Part shown: piece after piece, positions 1-8,170 of the stretch
How positions within the stretch are numbered: position 1 is the stretch's first letter
Layout of the letters: each line of letters starts with the position of its first letter
Origin: Aeromicrobium chenweiae
GTDB lineage: Bacteria; Actinomycetota; Actinomycetes; Propionibacteriales; Nocardioidaceae
Reading direction: 5' to 3'
DNA length: 64,000 nt
Assembly (NCBI RefSeq): GCF_003065605.1
Contig: NZ_CP026952.1
Location: 1,736,001-1,800,000 of the forward strand
The notes under the pieces: model-generated
Told to the model about the DNA's origin: nothing
What the model saw: only the letters and a program-made list of their open reading frames with translations
Databases searched by the model: none
Program-made: the position numbers and the translations under genes

Positions 1-1202
1 GCCAGGTGGGGGCCACGGATGAGGACTTCGCCGTCGTCGGCCAGGCGCACGTCCGTCCCGGGGACCGGGCGCCCCACCGTGCCGAGATGATGATCACCCG
101 GCACGCTCAGGGTTGCCACGGCGACCGTCTCGCTCAGCCCCCAAAGGTCGTGGAGCGGCATGCCGATCGCGGCGAAGAAGATGTGTGTGGCGCGAGGCAG
201 AGGGGCTGAACCGGTAATGAACCACCCGACGGCGTCTAGCCCGAACGACTGCCTCAGTGGGCTGAACCAGGTGTCTTCCGCCTCAGCCATTTCGGCTGAC
301 ACCTCTTCGGGGATCGGTACGCCGGCTGCCTGCCGCTCGACACGCTGCTCGGCCTCGACGATCGCGGTGAGAACCGACGATCGCTCGGGCTCAGGACGTG
401 AGCGGACGTCGGCCATCATCGCGGAGTGCAGGCGCTGCCAGATCCGCGGGACGGAGGTGAAGAGGGTCGGCCGGATGCGCGGAAGCTCCTCGAAGACAGC
501 CATGGGTCTGTCGATGCTCGTCACTGACGATCCCGCGACCATGCCCAGGTAGTGGCCGACGATCCGGTCGACGATGTGGGCGTGCGGGAGGTACGAGACG
601 GTGCGTCCGCCGCTGAGTGGTTGCACGTCATTGAAGACGCCCACCATGAAGAGTATCGACGAGTGCGTAAGCTCGACACCCTTGGGCGGGCCGGTCGTGC
701 CTGAGGTGTAGATGAGTGTGGCCACGTCGCCAGGCCCCGCGACCGGCGGGGTGAAGTCGGTGGCGTCCACGTCACGCAGCTGCTCGAAGGTCATACGGGT
801 CGCCCCGGTTCCGTCGACCTCGACCACGACCAGCTCATCCGGTAGGCGAAGACCCTCCAGCAGAGCGACGTCAGCGACGAGCACCTTCGCGCCGGACCGC
901 GCCAAAAGGTCGAGGTTTTGGTCCGGTGGAGCGCTTGTGTACAGGGAGAACGGCGTCGCGCCCGCGATGAGAGCGCCGGTGTCCGCGAGCTGCCACTCGG
1001 GCCGGTTTCCCATGAGGATGGCGACCGTGTCCCCCGACCTGACGCCGAGCCCGGCAAACCCGGCGGCGATCCGATCCGCTGCGACGCCGTACTCGCTCCA
1101 GCTGAGGTCGATCCGCCCGTCGCTGCTCCGGAGGGCGGGAGAGCCTTGCAGTCCGGCAACGGTGGCACGAAAGGCTGAGACAAGTGTGTCGGGGTCGGAC
1201 AT
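1..1202 (-). CDS. Acyl-CoA synthetase / AMP-dependent ligase (3' end outside window)
   Basis: Member of the ANL adenylating superfamily, expected to activate a carboxylic acid (probably a fatty or aromatic acid) to its acyl-CoA through an acyl-AMP. The frame read leftward from ATG at 1202 starts MSDPDTLVSAFRATVAG and stays open to the window edge, so about 400 residues are visible and the C-terminal domain is missing. The P-loop-like AMP motif YTSGTTGPPKGVELTH is encoded near 675-715, and an early segment (SWSEYGVAADRIAAGFAGLGV...GDTVAILMGNRPEW) is the usual FadD-like N-terminus. A GAGAGG ribosome site lies just upstream. It is divergent from the MDR oxidoreductase at 1363, with a 17-bp palindrome between them. 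The family is certain, the substrate unknown. Confidence 0.88.
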   Translation of the reverse strand, partial: MSDPDTLVSAFRATVAGLQGSPALRSSDGRIDLSWSEYGVAADRIAAGFAGLGVRSGDTVAILMGNRPEWQLADTGALIAGATPFSLYTSAPPDQNLDLLARSGAKVLVADVALLEGLRLPDELVVVEVDGTGATRMTFEQLRDVDATDFTPPVAGPGDVATLIYTSGTTGPPKGVELTHSSILFMVGVFNDVQPLSGGRTVSYLPHAHIVDRIVGHYLGMVAGSSVTSIDRPMAVFEELPRIRPTLFTSVPRIWQRLHSAMMADVRSRPEPERSSVLTAIVEAEQRVERQAAGVPIPEEVSAEMAEAEDTWFSPLRQSFGLDAVGWFITGSAPLPRATHIFFAAIGMPLHDLWGLSETVAVATLSVPGDHHLGTVGRPVPGTDVRLADDGEVLIRGPHL

Positions 1203-1280
1203 AGGGGGCCTCTCGCAGACGGAAGTGTGAGCGCCTGCCCACGTTAGGTCAGCGGCCGTCGCCGCGCATCAGCCGACACC

Positions 1281-1297
1281 ACACCACCCGGTGGTGT
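1281..1297. promoter_or_regulatory. 17-bp perfect palindrome, candidate operator
   Basis: ACACCACC-C-GGTGGTGT sits in the 160-bp spacer between the divergent acyl-CoA synthetase and MDR genes. The same GTGGTG/CACCAC half-sites recur at 3699-3715 upstream of the deacetylase gene and of the PucR gene start, which suggests one local regulator, most simply the PucR protein encoded between them. The assignment to PucR is inference. Confidence 0.5.
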
Positions 1298-1362
1298 CTG
1301 AGCACCTCGTGCACTAGTCGTTCTGCGCGGCACGATGAGACGTTCGCCCGATCCCCGGAGGC

Positions 1363-2379
1363 ATGATGACCACTTCCCGCCGCTTTGTGCTCGCACACCG
1401 TCCTGACGGTCAGGTACGCGCCGAGGACTTCGAGCTGGACCACTCGGACGTGACGCTGCCGGATCGTCCTGCCATGGTCCTCGAGACACTGTGGGTGTCC
1501 CTGGACCCAGCCATCCGCGGCTGGCTGGACGACCGACCCAGCTACCTGCCACCGGTCGGGCTCGGCGACCCGGTGAGGGCCTTGGGGTTGGCCCGGGTGA
1601 TCGAGTCGACGCTCTTGGGGTTCGAGCCTGGTCAGGTTGTGCGAGGTTTTGTCGGATGGCAGGAGCACCTCGTCACTGACGATCCGTCGGCGTGGGAGCT
1701 CGTTGACGAGCACCCGGGCACGCCGCTGGTCCAGCGTCTCGGTGTGCTCGGGATGACTGGGCTGACCGCGTGGGTCGGCATGATGGATATCGCCCGTCCT
1801 CAGGCAGGTGAGACGGTCGTCGTGTCCGCAGCAGCCGGGGCGGTGGGGTCGGTGGCCGCACAGCTCGCCAAGTCCGCCGGAGCGCGGGTGGTCGGGGTGG
1901 CGGGTGGACCTCACAAGGGCCGACTGCTCCTCGACCAGCTCGGCCTCGACGCCGTCGTTGACTACCGCGCCGACGACTGGCACGAGCAGTTGACCGCCGC
2001 GACGCCGGACGGGGTCGACGTCAACTTCGAGAATGTCGGAGGTCCGGTCATGGAGGCCGTGATCGACCGCTTTAACAACCACGCCCGGATGACTCTCTGC
2101 GGTCTGATCGAGGGCTACAACATGAGGACCCGCCCACCTGGTCCGAGGAACTTCGGCCTGCTGCTCACCAAGCGGATACGCATGGAGGGTTTGATCGCCG
2201 TCGACCATTTCAATCGCGCCCGGGAGGTCGAGCGTGACCTTGTCGACCTCATGGACCGCGGACTGCTCAAGCCGCTCGAGACGGTCGTCGAGGGTTTCGA
2301 CGCCTTGCCGGAGACGTTCGTCGCCTCGTTCGCCGGCGGGCACGTGGGCAAGCTGGCCGTCAGGCTGGGTCAGTCCTGA
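1363..2379 (+). CDS. NADP-dependent oxidoreductase, zinc-free MDR family (CurA/leukotriene B4 dehydrogenase-like)
   Basis: Predicted cytosolic NADPH-dependent enone/alkenal double-bond reductase. The 338-residue length, the N-terminal substrate domain (RRFVLAHRPDGQVRAEDFEL) and the nucleotide-binding segment AAAGAVGSVAAQLAKSAGA (about residues 149-167), followed by a YNM...RPPGPRNF loop, fit the prostaglandin-reductase/CurA branch; no zinc-ligand cysteines are present. Two ATGs are adjacent: GGAGG at 1357-1361 is only 1 base from ATG 1363 but 4 bases from ATG 1366, so 1366 may be the true start. The 3' end overlaps the convergent PucR gene by 20 bp. The neighbouring acyl-CoA synthetase and SDR suggest a catabolic role; the substrate is unknown. 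Confidence 0.88.
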   Translation: MMTTSRRFVLAHRPDGQVRAEDFELDHSDVTLPDRPAMVLETLWVSLDPAIRGWLDDRPSYLPPVGLGDPVRALGLARVIESTLLGFEPGQVVRGFVGWQEHLVTDDPSAWELVDEHPGTPLVQRLGVLGMTGLTAWVGMMDIARPQAGETVVVSAAAGAVGSVAAQLAKSAGARVVGVAGGPHKGRLLLDQLGLDAVVDYRADDWHEQLTAATPDGVDVNFENVGGPVMEAVIDRFNNHARMTLCGLIEGYNMRTRPPGPRNFGLLLTKRIRMEGLIAVDHFNRAREVERDLVDLMDRGLLKPLETVVEGFDALPETFVASFAGGHVGKLAVRLGQS

Positions 2380-3598
2380 CCGCGGCCGGTGGTGCGACCA
2401 CGAGCGGAGCCAGCTCCACGGCCACCCGCAACGTCAGACTTGCAGGGTCGAAGGGGTGCTTGAGCAGTCGCTCCACCCGGTCGAGCCTCTTGACCACGGT
2501 GTTGGCGTGGACGCCAAGGCGGCGACTCGTCCGCGTGGGACTCCCGAGCTCGGCGAACCACACCTGGAGAGTTTGCAGCAGCACCTCGTGCCTGTGGTCG
2601 AGCAACGGGCCCAGGCGTCCCGTGACGAACGTACGGACGAGGTCAGTGTCGTGGGACGCCATGGCGGGGACGGCCACGTCGAGGAAGGAGACGACTGCCG
2701 ACGATCCTGCGACCAGGTCCGCCATCCGGCGCGCCTCGGCCGCTTCTCGCCGCGTGGACCGGAAGCCGGAGAGGCCCTGGTGTGCCGTTCCCAGTGCTAC
2801 CCGGAAACCGTCCGGAAGGTCCGCGCCCGACAACTCGGACGCCGGATCGGGATGGGTCGTGGACATCCACCCGGCGATCTGGCGGTGTCCCTCGAAGACC
2901 GATAGGTGCTGCCAGGGCTGAAGTGCGGCCCGAAGCAGCAGGACGACACGTTCCAGCTCTGGCCCCACCGCGTGCTCGCTCCAGACGACAAAGGCCAGGT
3001 GGGTGGCAGTGAAGCGGTAGGACAGCTCGCGTTCGGCCTCCGCCTCGTTGGCGGTGCCATTGAGGACCGACTGGACGACATCCTGCACTCGCGAGTCATC
3101 GCGGTGTCGAAGCAGCTCGCGCTCTTGGGTGTAGGCCGAGATCGCGCGGGTCAGCGCGGCCCGCAGGTAGCGAAACAGCCGTTCCAGAGCAATCTCCAGA
3201 GCGTCGGCACGGAACTCGTCGGGCAGACGCGAGTCACCCGTCCGGGTTGAACGGGCAAACATCTGGATCAACACGTCACCCGCCGCGTCGTAGGCCAACA
3301 CCAGTTCTGACAGCTCAACCCGCTCCGTCGCCATGTGGCGCGCCCACTTGGTCGCAGCCTTGGGGAGCTCGAAGGTCGGATCCTCATCACCGGCCGCGAC
3401 CACCGAATGGACGAGCGGGAGGTGCGAGGTGAGGGCGTCCCGCAGCCTGGTGTGGTCGGCCAGGCCACCCAGGACCACACCCGGGGTCGCCGTCACCACT
3501 GCCTCCAACATCATGTCGACGAGCTCTTCGCTGTTCTTCTCGAGCCAGTCGAGGAACGGCTTCACGGCGACAGAATCGTTGCGGTAGTGGTGCTTCAT
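2360..3598 (-). CDS. PucR-family transcriptional regulator
   Basis: 412 residues, probably a DNA-binding regulator of the surrounding catabolic genes. The C-terminus carries the PucR-type helix-turn-helix (LQVWFAELGSPTRTSRRLG then VHANTVVKRLDRVERLL, about residues 345-385). The central region (SYRFTATHLAFVVWSEHAVG onward) resembles the GGDEF-like domain of CdaR/PucR proteins, and the N-terminal third is a helical domain of the RsbRD-like type seen in actinobacterial members. ATG at 3598 gives a start MKHHYRNDSVAVKPFLDWLE. It is convergent with the MDR gene (20-bp overlap) and divergent from the deacetylase gene, where a GTGGTG-N5-CACCAC repeat could be its site. Effector unknown. Confidence 0.85.
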   Translation of the reverse strand: MKHHYRNDSVAVKPFLDWLEKNSEELVDMMLEAVVTATPGVVLGGLADHTRLRDALTSHLPLVHSVVAAGDEDPTFELPKAATKWARHMATERVELSELVLAYDAAGDVLIQMFARSTRTGDSRLPDEFRADALEIALERLFRYLRAALTRAISAYTQERELLRHRDDSRVQDVVQSVLNGTANEAEAERELSYRFTATHLAFVVWSEHAVGPELERVVLLLRAALQPWQHLSVFEGHRQIAGWMSTTHPDPASELSGADLPDGFRVALGTAHQGLSGFRSTRREAAEARRMADLVAGSSAVVSFLDVAVPAMASHDTDLVRTFVTGRLGPLLDHRHEVLLQTLQVWFAELGSPTRTSRRLGVHANTVVKRLDRVERLLKHPFDPASLTLRVAVELAPLVVAPPAAVRTDPA

Positions 3599-3698
3599 GA
3601 CGTGAGACTAGCGCCCCGAGCAGCGACCGAGGTGGCGCCGGAAGACACCGTCAAGTGTGTTCATGGGCCGTTGTGCGCGTCACAGCACCTGGCTGAAA

Positions 3699-3715
3699 GT
3701 GGTGATTGCCACCAC
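3699..3715. promoter_or_regulatory. Inverted repeat GTGGTG-N5-CACCAC, candidate operator
   Basis: The repeat lies 19 bp before the deacetylase start at 3734 and about 100 bp from the divergent PucR start. It shares half-sites with the palindrome at 1281-1297. It may control the 3734-5505 unit; no binding evidence is available. Confidence 0.4.
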
Positions 3716-3733
3716 CACGTCGTGAGGAACCCC

Positions 3734-4729
3734 ATGCAGAACATCTCCCCCAACGGACCCATCAAGCTCGCTGTCACCGTCGACGACCCCTTCATGTGGA
3801 AAGGCGCTGACTTTCCCCCTGACTACTCACCGGCGGGCGTGGCCACCTCCATGGCCGACGCGTTCGCCGAACATGGTGTCCCCGGTGTCTACAGCTTCGC
3901 GTCAACCCTGCCGACCGATGACCACCCGGAATGGCTGGAGGCCCTGGACTCCTGGGTGGAACGGGGTCACCACGTCGGGGCGCACACACACTCGCACTCG
4001 AGCCTCAACTGGGGGCCGGCCGATCCGTACATCGACGACATCGACCGCAACATGGGGATCCTCGAGCCCTGGATCGCCCAGGCGCCAACCCGCTACTTCC
4101 GGTACGCCTTCGACATGTGGGGCGACGAGCAGGCGAAGACCGACGCGGTGCAGCTGCACCTCGCGCGCCGGGGCTACGTCCCCGCTCCCATCACGACATG
4201 GTTCTACGACGTCCAGTTCCTCGTCTCCTACATCCGCACCCTGGTGGCCGGCGACGAAGAAGGTCGAGCCTGGATCCGCAAGACCTTCGCGAGCACGGCG
4301 GTCGAGTCTCTCCGCAGTCAGGCCGCGGCAGCCCGTGCAGTGTTCGGGCGCGACCCTGTGCACATCGCCCTGATTCACGGCACCCCGGTCGCAGGCGACT
4401 GCTACGGGGACGTCCTCGCGGCGTACGCCGAGCACGGCGTCGAGTTCGTGACGCTGGAGGAAGCGATGGCCGACCCGGCTAACCAGATCGTGGCGCCCAC
4501 GGTCACGAGGTTCTTCCGCAACTCGACCCAAAAGTGGGCTGAGTACGCGGGCATCGACGTGGAGAACACGCCGCCCCAGGTGCTCCACCAGGTCCGCGAG
4601 ATCTGTCTGATCGAAGGCATGGACGAGAACGCGGTGCTGGGACCTGCCCTGGTCGCGGCAGCTGAGAGCGTGGGCGCCACGTTCGTACCCACAGACCTGG
4701 ACTGGTCGCCCGAGGTGCTCCAGCAATGA
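3734..4729 (+). CDS. Polysaccharide deacetylase family protein (NodB-like)
   Basis: 331-residue carbohydrate-esterase-4-type protein without a signal peptide, so probably a cytosolic enzyme that cuts a C-N bond of a small molecule or amide (as in actinobacterial cyclic-imide or allantoate-like enzymes) rather than peptidoglycan. The first metal motif is AVTVDDPFMW (Asp pair near residue 17) and the second is GHHVGAHTHSHSSLNW. Start ATG 3734 is preceded by a GTGAGGA ribosome site; the open frame extends upstream to 3335, but that part is antisense to the PucR gene. The last four bases (ATGA) overlap the SDR start, so the two are translationally coupled. The neighbouring PucR regulator, a type often linked to nitrogen-compound catabolism, fits an amidase-type role. 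Substrate unknown. Confidence 0.82.
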   Translation: MQNISPNGPIKLAVTVDDPFMWKGADFPPDYSPAGVATSMADAFAEHGVPGVYSFASTLPTDDHPEWLEALDSWVERGHHVGAHTHSHSSLNWGPADPYIDDIDRNMGILEPWIAQAPTRYFRYAFDMWGDEQAKTDAVQLHLARRGYVPAPITTWFYDVQFLVSYIRTLVAGDEEGRAWIRKTFASTAVESLRSQAAAARAVFGRDPVHIALIHGTPVAGDCYGDVLAAYAEHGVEFVTLEEAMADPANQIVAPTVTRFFRNSTQKWAEYAGIDVENTPPQVLHQVREICLIEGMDENAVLGPALVAAAESVGATFVPTDLDWSPEVLQQ

Positions 4730-5505
4730 CAGACCTGTTCTCGGTGGCAGGCAAGACGGTCCTCATCACGGGCGGCTCCCGAGGCATCGGTGCGACGGCG
4801 GCTCGCGGTTACGTCGAAGCCGGAGCCCACGCCATCGTGTCGTCTCGCAACGCCGATGCCTGCGAGAGGACTGCCGACGCCCTGTCCGCGCTCGGGCGCT
4901 GTACCGCGGCTCCTGCTGACGTGTCCACACCTGACGGAGTGCGAGCACTCGTCGAGGCCGTCGACCGGGTCGCTGAGGGCAAGCTCGACATTCTGCTCAA
5001 CAACGCAGGAGTGACCTGGGGTGCACCCCTCGAGGACTTTCCGCGCAAGGGGTGGGACAAGGTGCTGGCGACCAACCTGACGGCTGTGTTCCAGCTGACC
5101 GTCGCCATGCTGCCGGCACTTCGACGATCAGCTTCCGCCGCAAACCCGGCGCGCGTCATCTCAGTCGGGTTGGTGGACGGTCTGCGGGTATCGCCGTTCG
5201 ACAACTTCTCCTACGGGGCGAGCAAAGCCGGCGTCCACCTGCTCACACGCCATCTGGCATCCACCTTGGCCGACGAACACGTCTTGGTGAACGCGATCGC
5301 TCCTGGCGCCTTCCGCAGCGACATGACCGCGTTCGCTTTGGACGACGAGGCCGCACACGCCGAGATCGTCGCAGGCATCCCGCTGTCCCGGGTCGGCGCG
5401 GCCGACGACATCGTCGGAGCCTTGCTGTACCTCTCGTCACCGGCATCCGCCTACGTCACCGGCACCGTGCTGCCGGTCGATGGCGGTGTCAGCGGTTGCG
5501 CCTGA
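4726..5505 (+). CDS. SDR family oxidoreductase
   Basis: 259-residue classical short-chain dehydrogenase/reductase. Cofactor motif TGGSRGIGATAARGYVEAGA (near residue 15), NNAG motif (LLNNAGVTWGA), and catalytic YGASKAG with a serine in RVISVG upstream are visible; the C-terminus ends LPVDGGVSGCA, as is usual. An arginine after the second strand (VSSRNADAC) suggests NADP(H). The start overlaps the deacetylase stop (ATGA), so it is expressed from the same mRNA and probably acts in the same pathway on an alcohol/ketone intermediate. No gene follows for 160 bp. Confidence 0.9.
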   Translation: MTDLFSVAGKTVLITGGSRGIGATAARGYVEAGAHAIVSSRNADACERTADALSALGRCTAAPADVSTPDGVRALVEAVDRVAEGKLDILLNNAGVTWGAPLEDFPRKGWDKVLATNLTAVFQLTVAMLPALRRSASAANPARVISVGLVDGLRVSPFDNFSYGASKAGVHLLTRHLASTLADEHVLVNAIAPGAFRSDMTAFALDDEAAHAEIVAGIPLSRVGAADDIVGALLYLSSPASAYVTGTVLPVDGGVSGCA

Positions 5506-5668
5506 TCCATCACCGGTGAAGGTGCGTCAACACCGAGACGGTGATTCCAAAGTCCAGGCGGATGGGTCAGTTGCGGGGAAATGACGCGGCCAGGAGCGCT
5601 CCTCACGTAGATGCGATGACTACTGGTGAACGTCCGCATCGTCGTAAACCAACCGACATACTGCTTCG

Positions 5669-6277
5669 GTGGCCACCCTTGTCGCTCCGTCTTCTCGCAG
5701 AACGATTCTTGCGCGGCGCCTGATCGTCGGAGGGCTCGTCGTCGCGGTCGTAGGGGCCGTCATCTGGCGCGTAACCGCCGATCGTTCCCACCATCCTCAC
5801 GTCCTTGCTCCCCGTGTGGGCGGCTTCAGCTTTGAGGCGAAACCGGTGCCATTGGCAGAGTCCACGATGCAGGTCGGCTTTATGGGCCCGTACGACGGGA
5901 AGGAGGACCCGGAGACCCTTACGTTCCGGTCGGCCACAGCGCATTTGCGGAACAACAGCGCAGGTGCGACGGCAACTATCTCGGTGTGCCTGCCGCGCAA
6001 GTCTCCTGACGGTGGCCTGGCCGGCGGCGGCGCGGTCCATGCACCAACGCTCGCCGAGTACTGTCGGGAAGCTCGGCCGGTCGTCTCCGGCACGACTCTT
6101 AGGTGGGGCACCGAGTCCGTGGACGGGGAGTTTCTCGTGCTGACCATGAACCCGACGCAGCCCGGGGCCGCGGAGGTTGATTCGGTCACGTTCGAGTACA
6201 AACGCGATGCGGCTCACGGTGGACAAAGTGGCGTTGAGCGCGTCGACGGTCTGCGCTACGTCGTTCGCGCAAGCTGA
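5669..6277 (+). CDS. Hypothetical membrane-anchored protein
   Basis: 202 residues from a GTG start. A basic N-terminus (SSRRTILARR) precedes one hydrophobic segment (LIVGGLVVAVVGAVIW, about residues 18-33), giving a type II membrane protein with a roughly 165-residue external domain. I recognise no family. The external part contains two cysteines (ISVCLPRKS, LAEYCREA) that could form a disulfide. The base composition is less GC-rich than the neighbours and codon use is less biased, which suggests acquisition. No strong ribosome site is visible before GTG 5669, so the start is uncertain. Confidence 0.55.
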   Translation: MATLVAPSSRRTILARRLIVGGLVVAVVGAVIWRVTADRSHHPHVLAPRVGGFSFEAKPVPLAESTMQVGFMGPYDGKEDPETLTFRSATAHLRNNSAGATATISVCLPRKSPDGGLAGGGAVHAPTLAEYCREARPVVSGTTLRWGTESVDGEFLVLTMNPTQPGAAEVDSVTFEYKRDAAHGGQSGVERVDGLRYVVRAS

Positions 6278-6518
6278 GCGATGACAGGAGCCCTCGGCGT
6301 CTTGTCAGTACCTGCGGGTCAAAGACCGAGCAACTCGCCGTTCGGCGGGGATCGACGCAGAATCGGTTCCACGCAACTGGGCCCCCGCGAACTGGACAGT
6401 GGCGAGCATGACTTCATGAGTGAGCTTCACTTCTGGCGGCCGCCTGCTTTCACGCGTCGGCTTTACCCTTTGGCGACGAAACGCGTTCGTCCAAGGGTTC
6501 TTGAGGGATCATGTCTCC

Positions 6519-6899
6519 GTGACGACCTCTTGGTTCGACTGGGCTTTCTTCTTGGTCGTTCTCTTCCCGGTTCCGCTATGTATTTTGGCGTACGCGGTCT
6601 GGACCACTTGGGTGTGCACCAGGTCGGCCGGATCGGTAAAGCGGAGGTTCTGCAGAGGGTGCGCGACTGTTCTCTCTGCGATCAGCGCAGTCGGCACGTT
6701 GGCGTCCTTTGCGGCATGGTGGATCGGTTTTGACTACATCGATTCACCAGCTGGGGTGCCTCCCGATCTTGACAGGGTCCGGGACGCGGGTTGGGTCACA
6801 GGCATGGCAACCCTGTTTATCGTGGTGGTTTTGACCATCGGATGCTTCGTCAGCCGCGCAAATCGGACGCCGCTCATGCCGGCCCGGATCGCCCATTAG
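6519..6899 (+). CDS. Hypothetical membrane protein with three predicted TM segments
   Basis: 126 residues from GTG 6519, which follows GAGGGA at 6503-6508; an in-frame GTG at 6420 would add 33 residues that look non-conserved. Hydrophobic segments FDWAFFLVVLFPVPLCILAY, TVLSAISAVGTLASFAAWW and GWVTGMATLFIVVVLTIGCF are separated by a basic loop (SAGSVKRRFCRGC), so the topology is three helices. I recognise no family. It sits among other unassigned small genes of modest GC content. Confidence 0.5.
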   Translation: MTTSWFDWAFFLVVLFPVPLCILAYAVWTTWVCTRSAGSVKRRFCRGCATVLSAISAVGTLASFAAWWIGFDYIDSPAGVPPDLDRVRDAGWVTGMATLFIVVVLTIGCFVSRANRTPLMPARIAH

Positions 6900-6949
6900 G
6901 TCCAGTGGACGTTGCCACTCGGCGAGCCGGTGGTTGCTGGGCATTGCAG

Positions 6950-7384
6950 GTGCCTTGTCGCAGCCTCGATGTGGCGTTGAATGACGTGCTGGCGATGCGT
7001 TACGCCCGTGATCAGGAAGCAGCGGACACCCTCGCAGACCAAGTCTTCGGTCGGCTCGCCATGACCGTCCGAATCGACATGCTGCGTTCAATCTTGGAAA
7101 GCGAAGAGTTGAACGATCGATGGCCATTCCTGCTAGAAGTCCTCGTTCGGCTGAACAGACTGCGAAACGCCTTGGCGCACGGCTTCGTGGCGTGCCCTGA
7201 GGAAGGGCAGTTCCAGATCTCAACCGTGAACAGGGGTGTAGTGAAGAATTTGCAGTTCTCCTCTAAGGAACTCGCATGGCTGGCCTGGCAGTCAGATGTT
7301 GCGACTACCGAGCTCCGCGCTCTTTGGGCAGTGTTGATACCTGAGGCGGACGACTGGTTCGGTCCGGAACCTCCAGCTAGCTAG
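6950..7384 (+). CDS. HEPN-like protein with RxxxxH motif
   Basis: The conserved-looking part begins LDVALNDVLAMRYARDQEAA and contains VRLNRLRNALAHGFV: RNALAH matches the Rx4H ribonuclease motif of HEPN domains, in a helix-rich context typical of that fold. Length from GTG 6950 is 144 residues; the open frame extends back to 6791, but that stretch overlaps the upstream membrane gene and is not domain-like. No ribosome site is obvious, so the start may be wrong or the protein N-terminally truncated. HEPN proteins are frequent in toxin-antitoxin and anti-phage systems, but no MNT-type nucleotidyltransferase partner lies next to it. Function is inference from one motif. Confidence 0.5.
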   Translation: MPCRSLDVALNDVLAMRYARDQEAADTLADQVFGRLAMTVRIDMLRSILESEELNDRWPFLLEVLVRLNRLRNALAHGFVACPEEGQFQISTVNRGVVKNLQFSSKELAWLAWQSDVATTELRALWAVLIPEADDWFGPEPPAS

Positions 7385-7601
7385 TGTCAGCACGACGCAG
7401 AGCATCATCGATTGCAGGGTCCGGTGCTTCGCGGGGAACGCCGCTGGCGGCGTTCGATAATCGGGAGACATAAAGGGGTTGCAGTGGAATGCCGCGCTCG
7501 ACTCGGGAATGGGTGGGACTGATGTCTGCGTCTCGATGGGCGAACTGCTGCGGCTAGTGGGGTCCCAGACCAAACTCGAAACGCATGATTCAGGAGCGCC
7601 G

Positions 7602-7841
7602 ATGGCGAAAGAAGTCATGACCAGACGATGGTGGATCGAGTATGCGGTGTACCTGCTACCCGTCATTGTGGCTCTGCAAGTCATCGACATCGAAAGCATG
7701 CCGCTCTTGAAGGGCGTGCTCGTTGCCTTGGCGATTGGCTCCATCTGGGGCGCGGCGCTTTCCGTTGCGCAGATGACCTCCCGGCGTGTGCGGCATGGAG
7801 TGTGGAGCTTAAAACCGGTTGATAACGAGCGCGACAGGTAG
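7602..7841 (+). CDS. Small membrane protein, two predicted TM helices
   Basis: 79 residues. ATG 7602 is chosen over the upstream start at 7479 because AGGAG at 7592-7596 is well spaced. Two hydrophobic segments (IEYAVYLLPVIVALQVI and LLKGVLVALAIGSIWGAAL) are followed by a basic tail (SRRVRHGVW), suggesting both ends are cytoplasmic. I recognise no family. Confidence 0.5.
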   Translation: MAKEVMTRRWWIEYAVYLLPVIVALQVIDIESMPLLKGVLVALAIGSIWGAALSVAQMTSRRVRHGVWSLKPVDNERDR

Positions 7842-8170
7842 CGACAAACTGGGCGAAATGCTCCGGTTTCACGACTCATTTCGAAGTCAACGGGCACACC
7901 CCTGATGAGCCACGTCGAGCGGGCCCGACGCCCTGTCTCCGGCATCGTCCTCGCGCTGCGAACTAGCCGATTCGCGAACAGTTCCGTCATTTCCTGACGC
8001 CCCTGCGTCGGCGTCTCAGACCCACCGGACAGCGCCGACGCCCGCCTTCGTAGGGGCGTCCAGTGCGAGCGCGAAGGCGACGGCGAGGGGTAGGTGGACG
8101 CCCCGGACCCGCGCAAGCCTCGATCGTGACCCGGTGGGGTGGGCGCAGACGAACCGCAGGTGGCGAGAGC
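7842..8170. other. Gene-free spacer
   Basis: About 330 bases between the small membrane protein and the convergent inositol-monophosphatase gene. A long minus-strand frame (7292-8116) crosses it but has serine/arginine-rich, non-protein-like content and overlaps the genes on its right-hand side in genome order. I see no RNA gene or strong hairpin. Confidence 0.4.

Noticed and set aside
7292..8116. Minus-strand 274-codon frame
   Set aside because: Overlaps better-supported plus-strand genes, no motif, Ser/Arg-rich composition.
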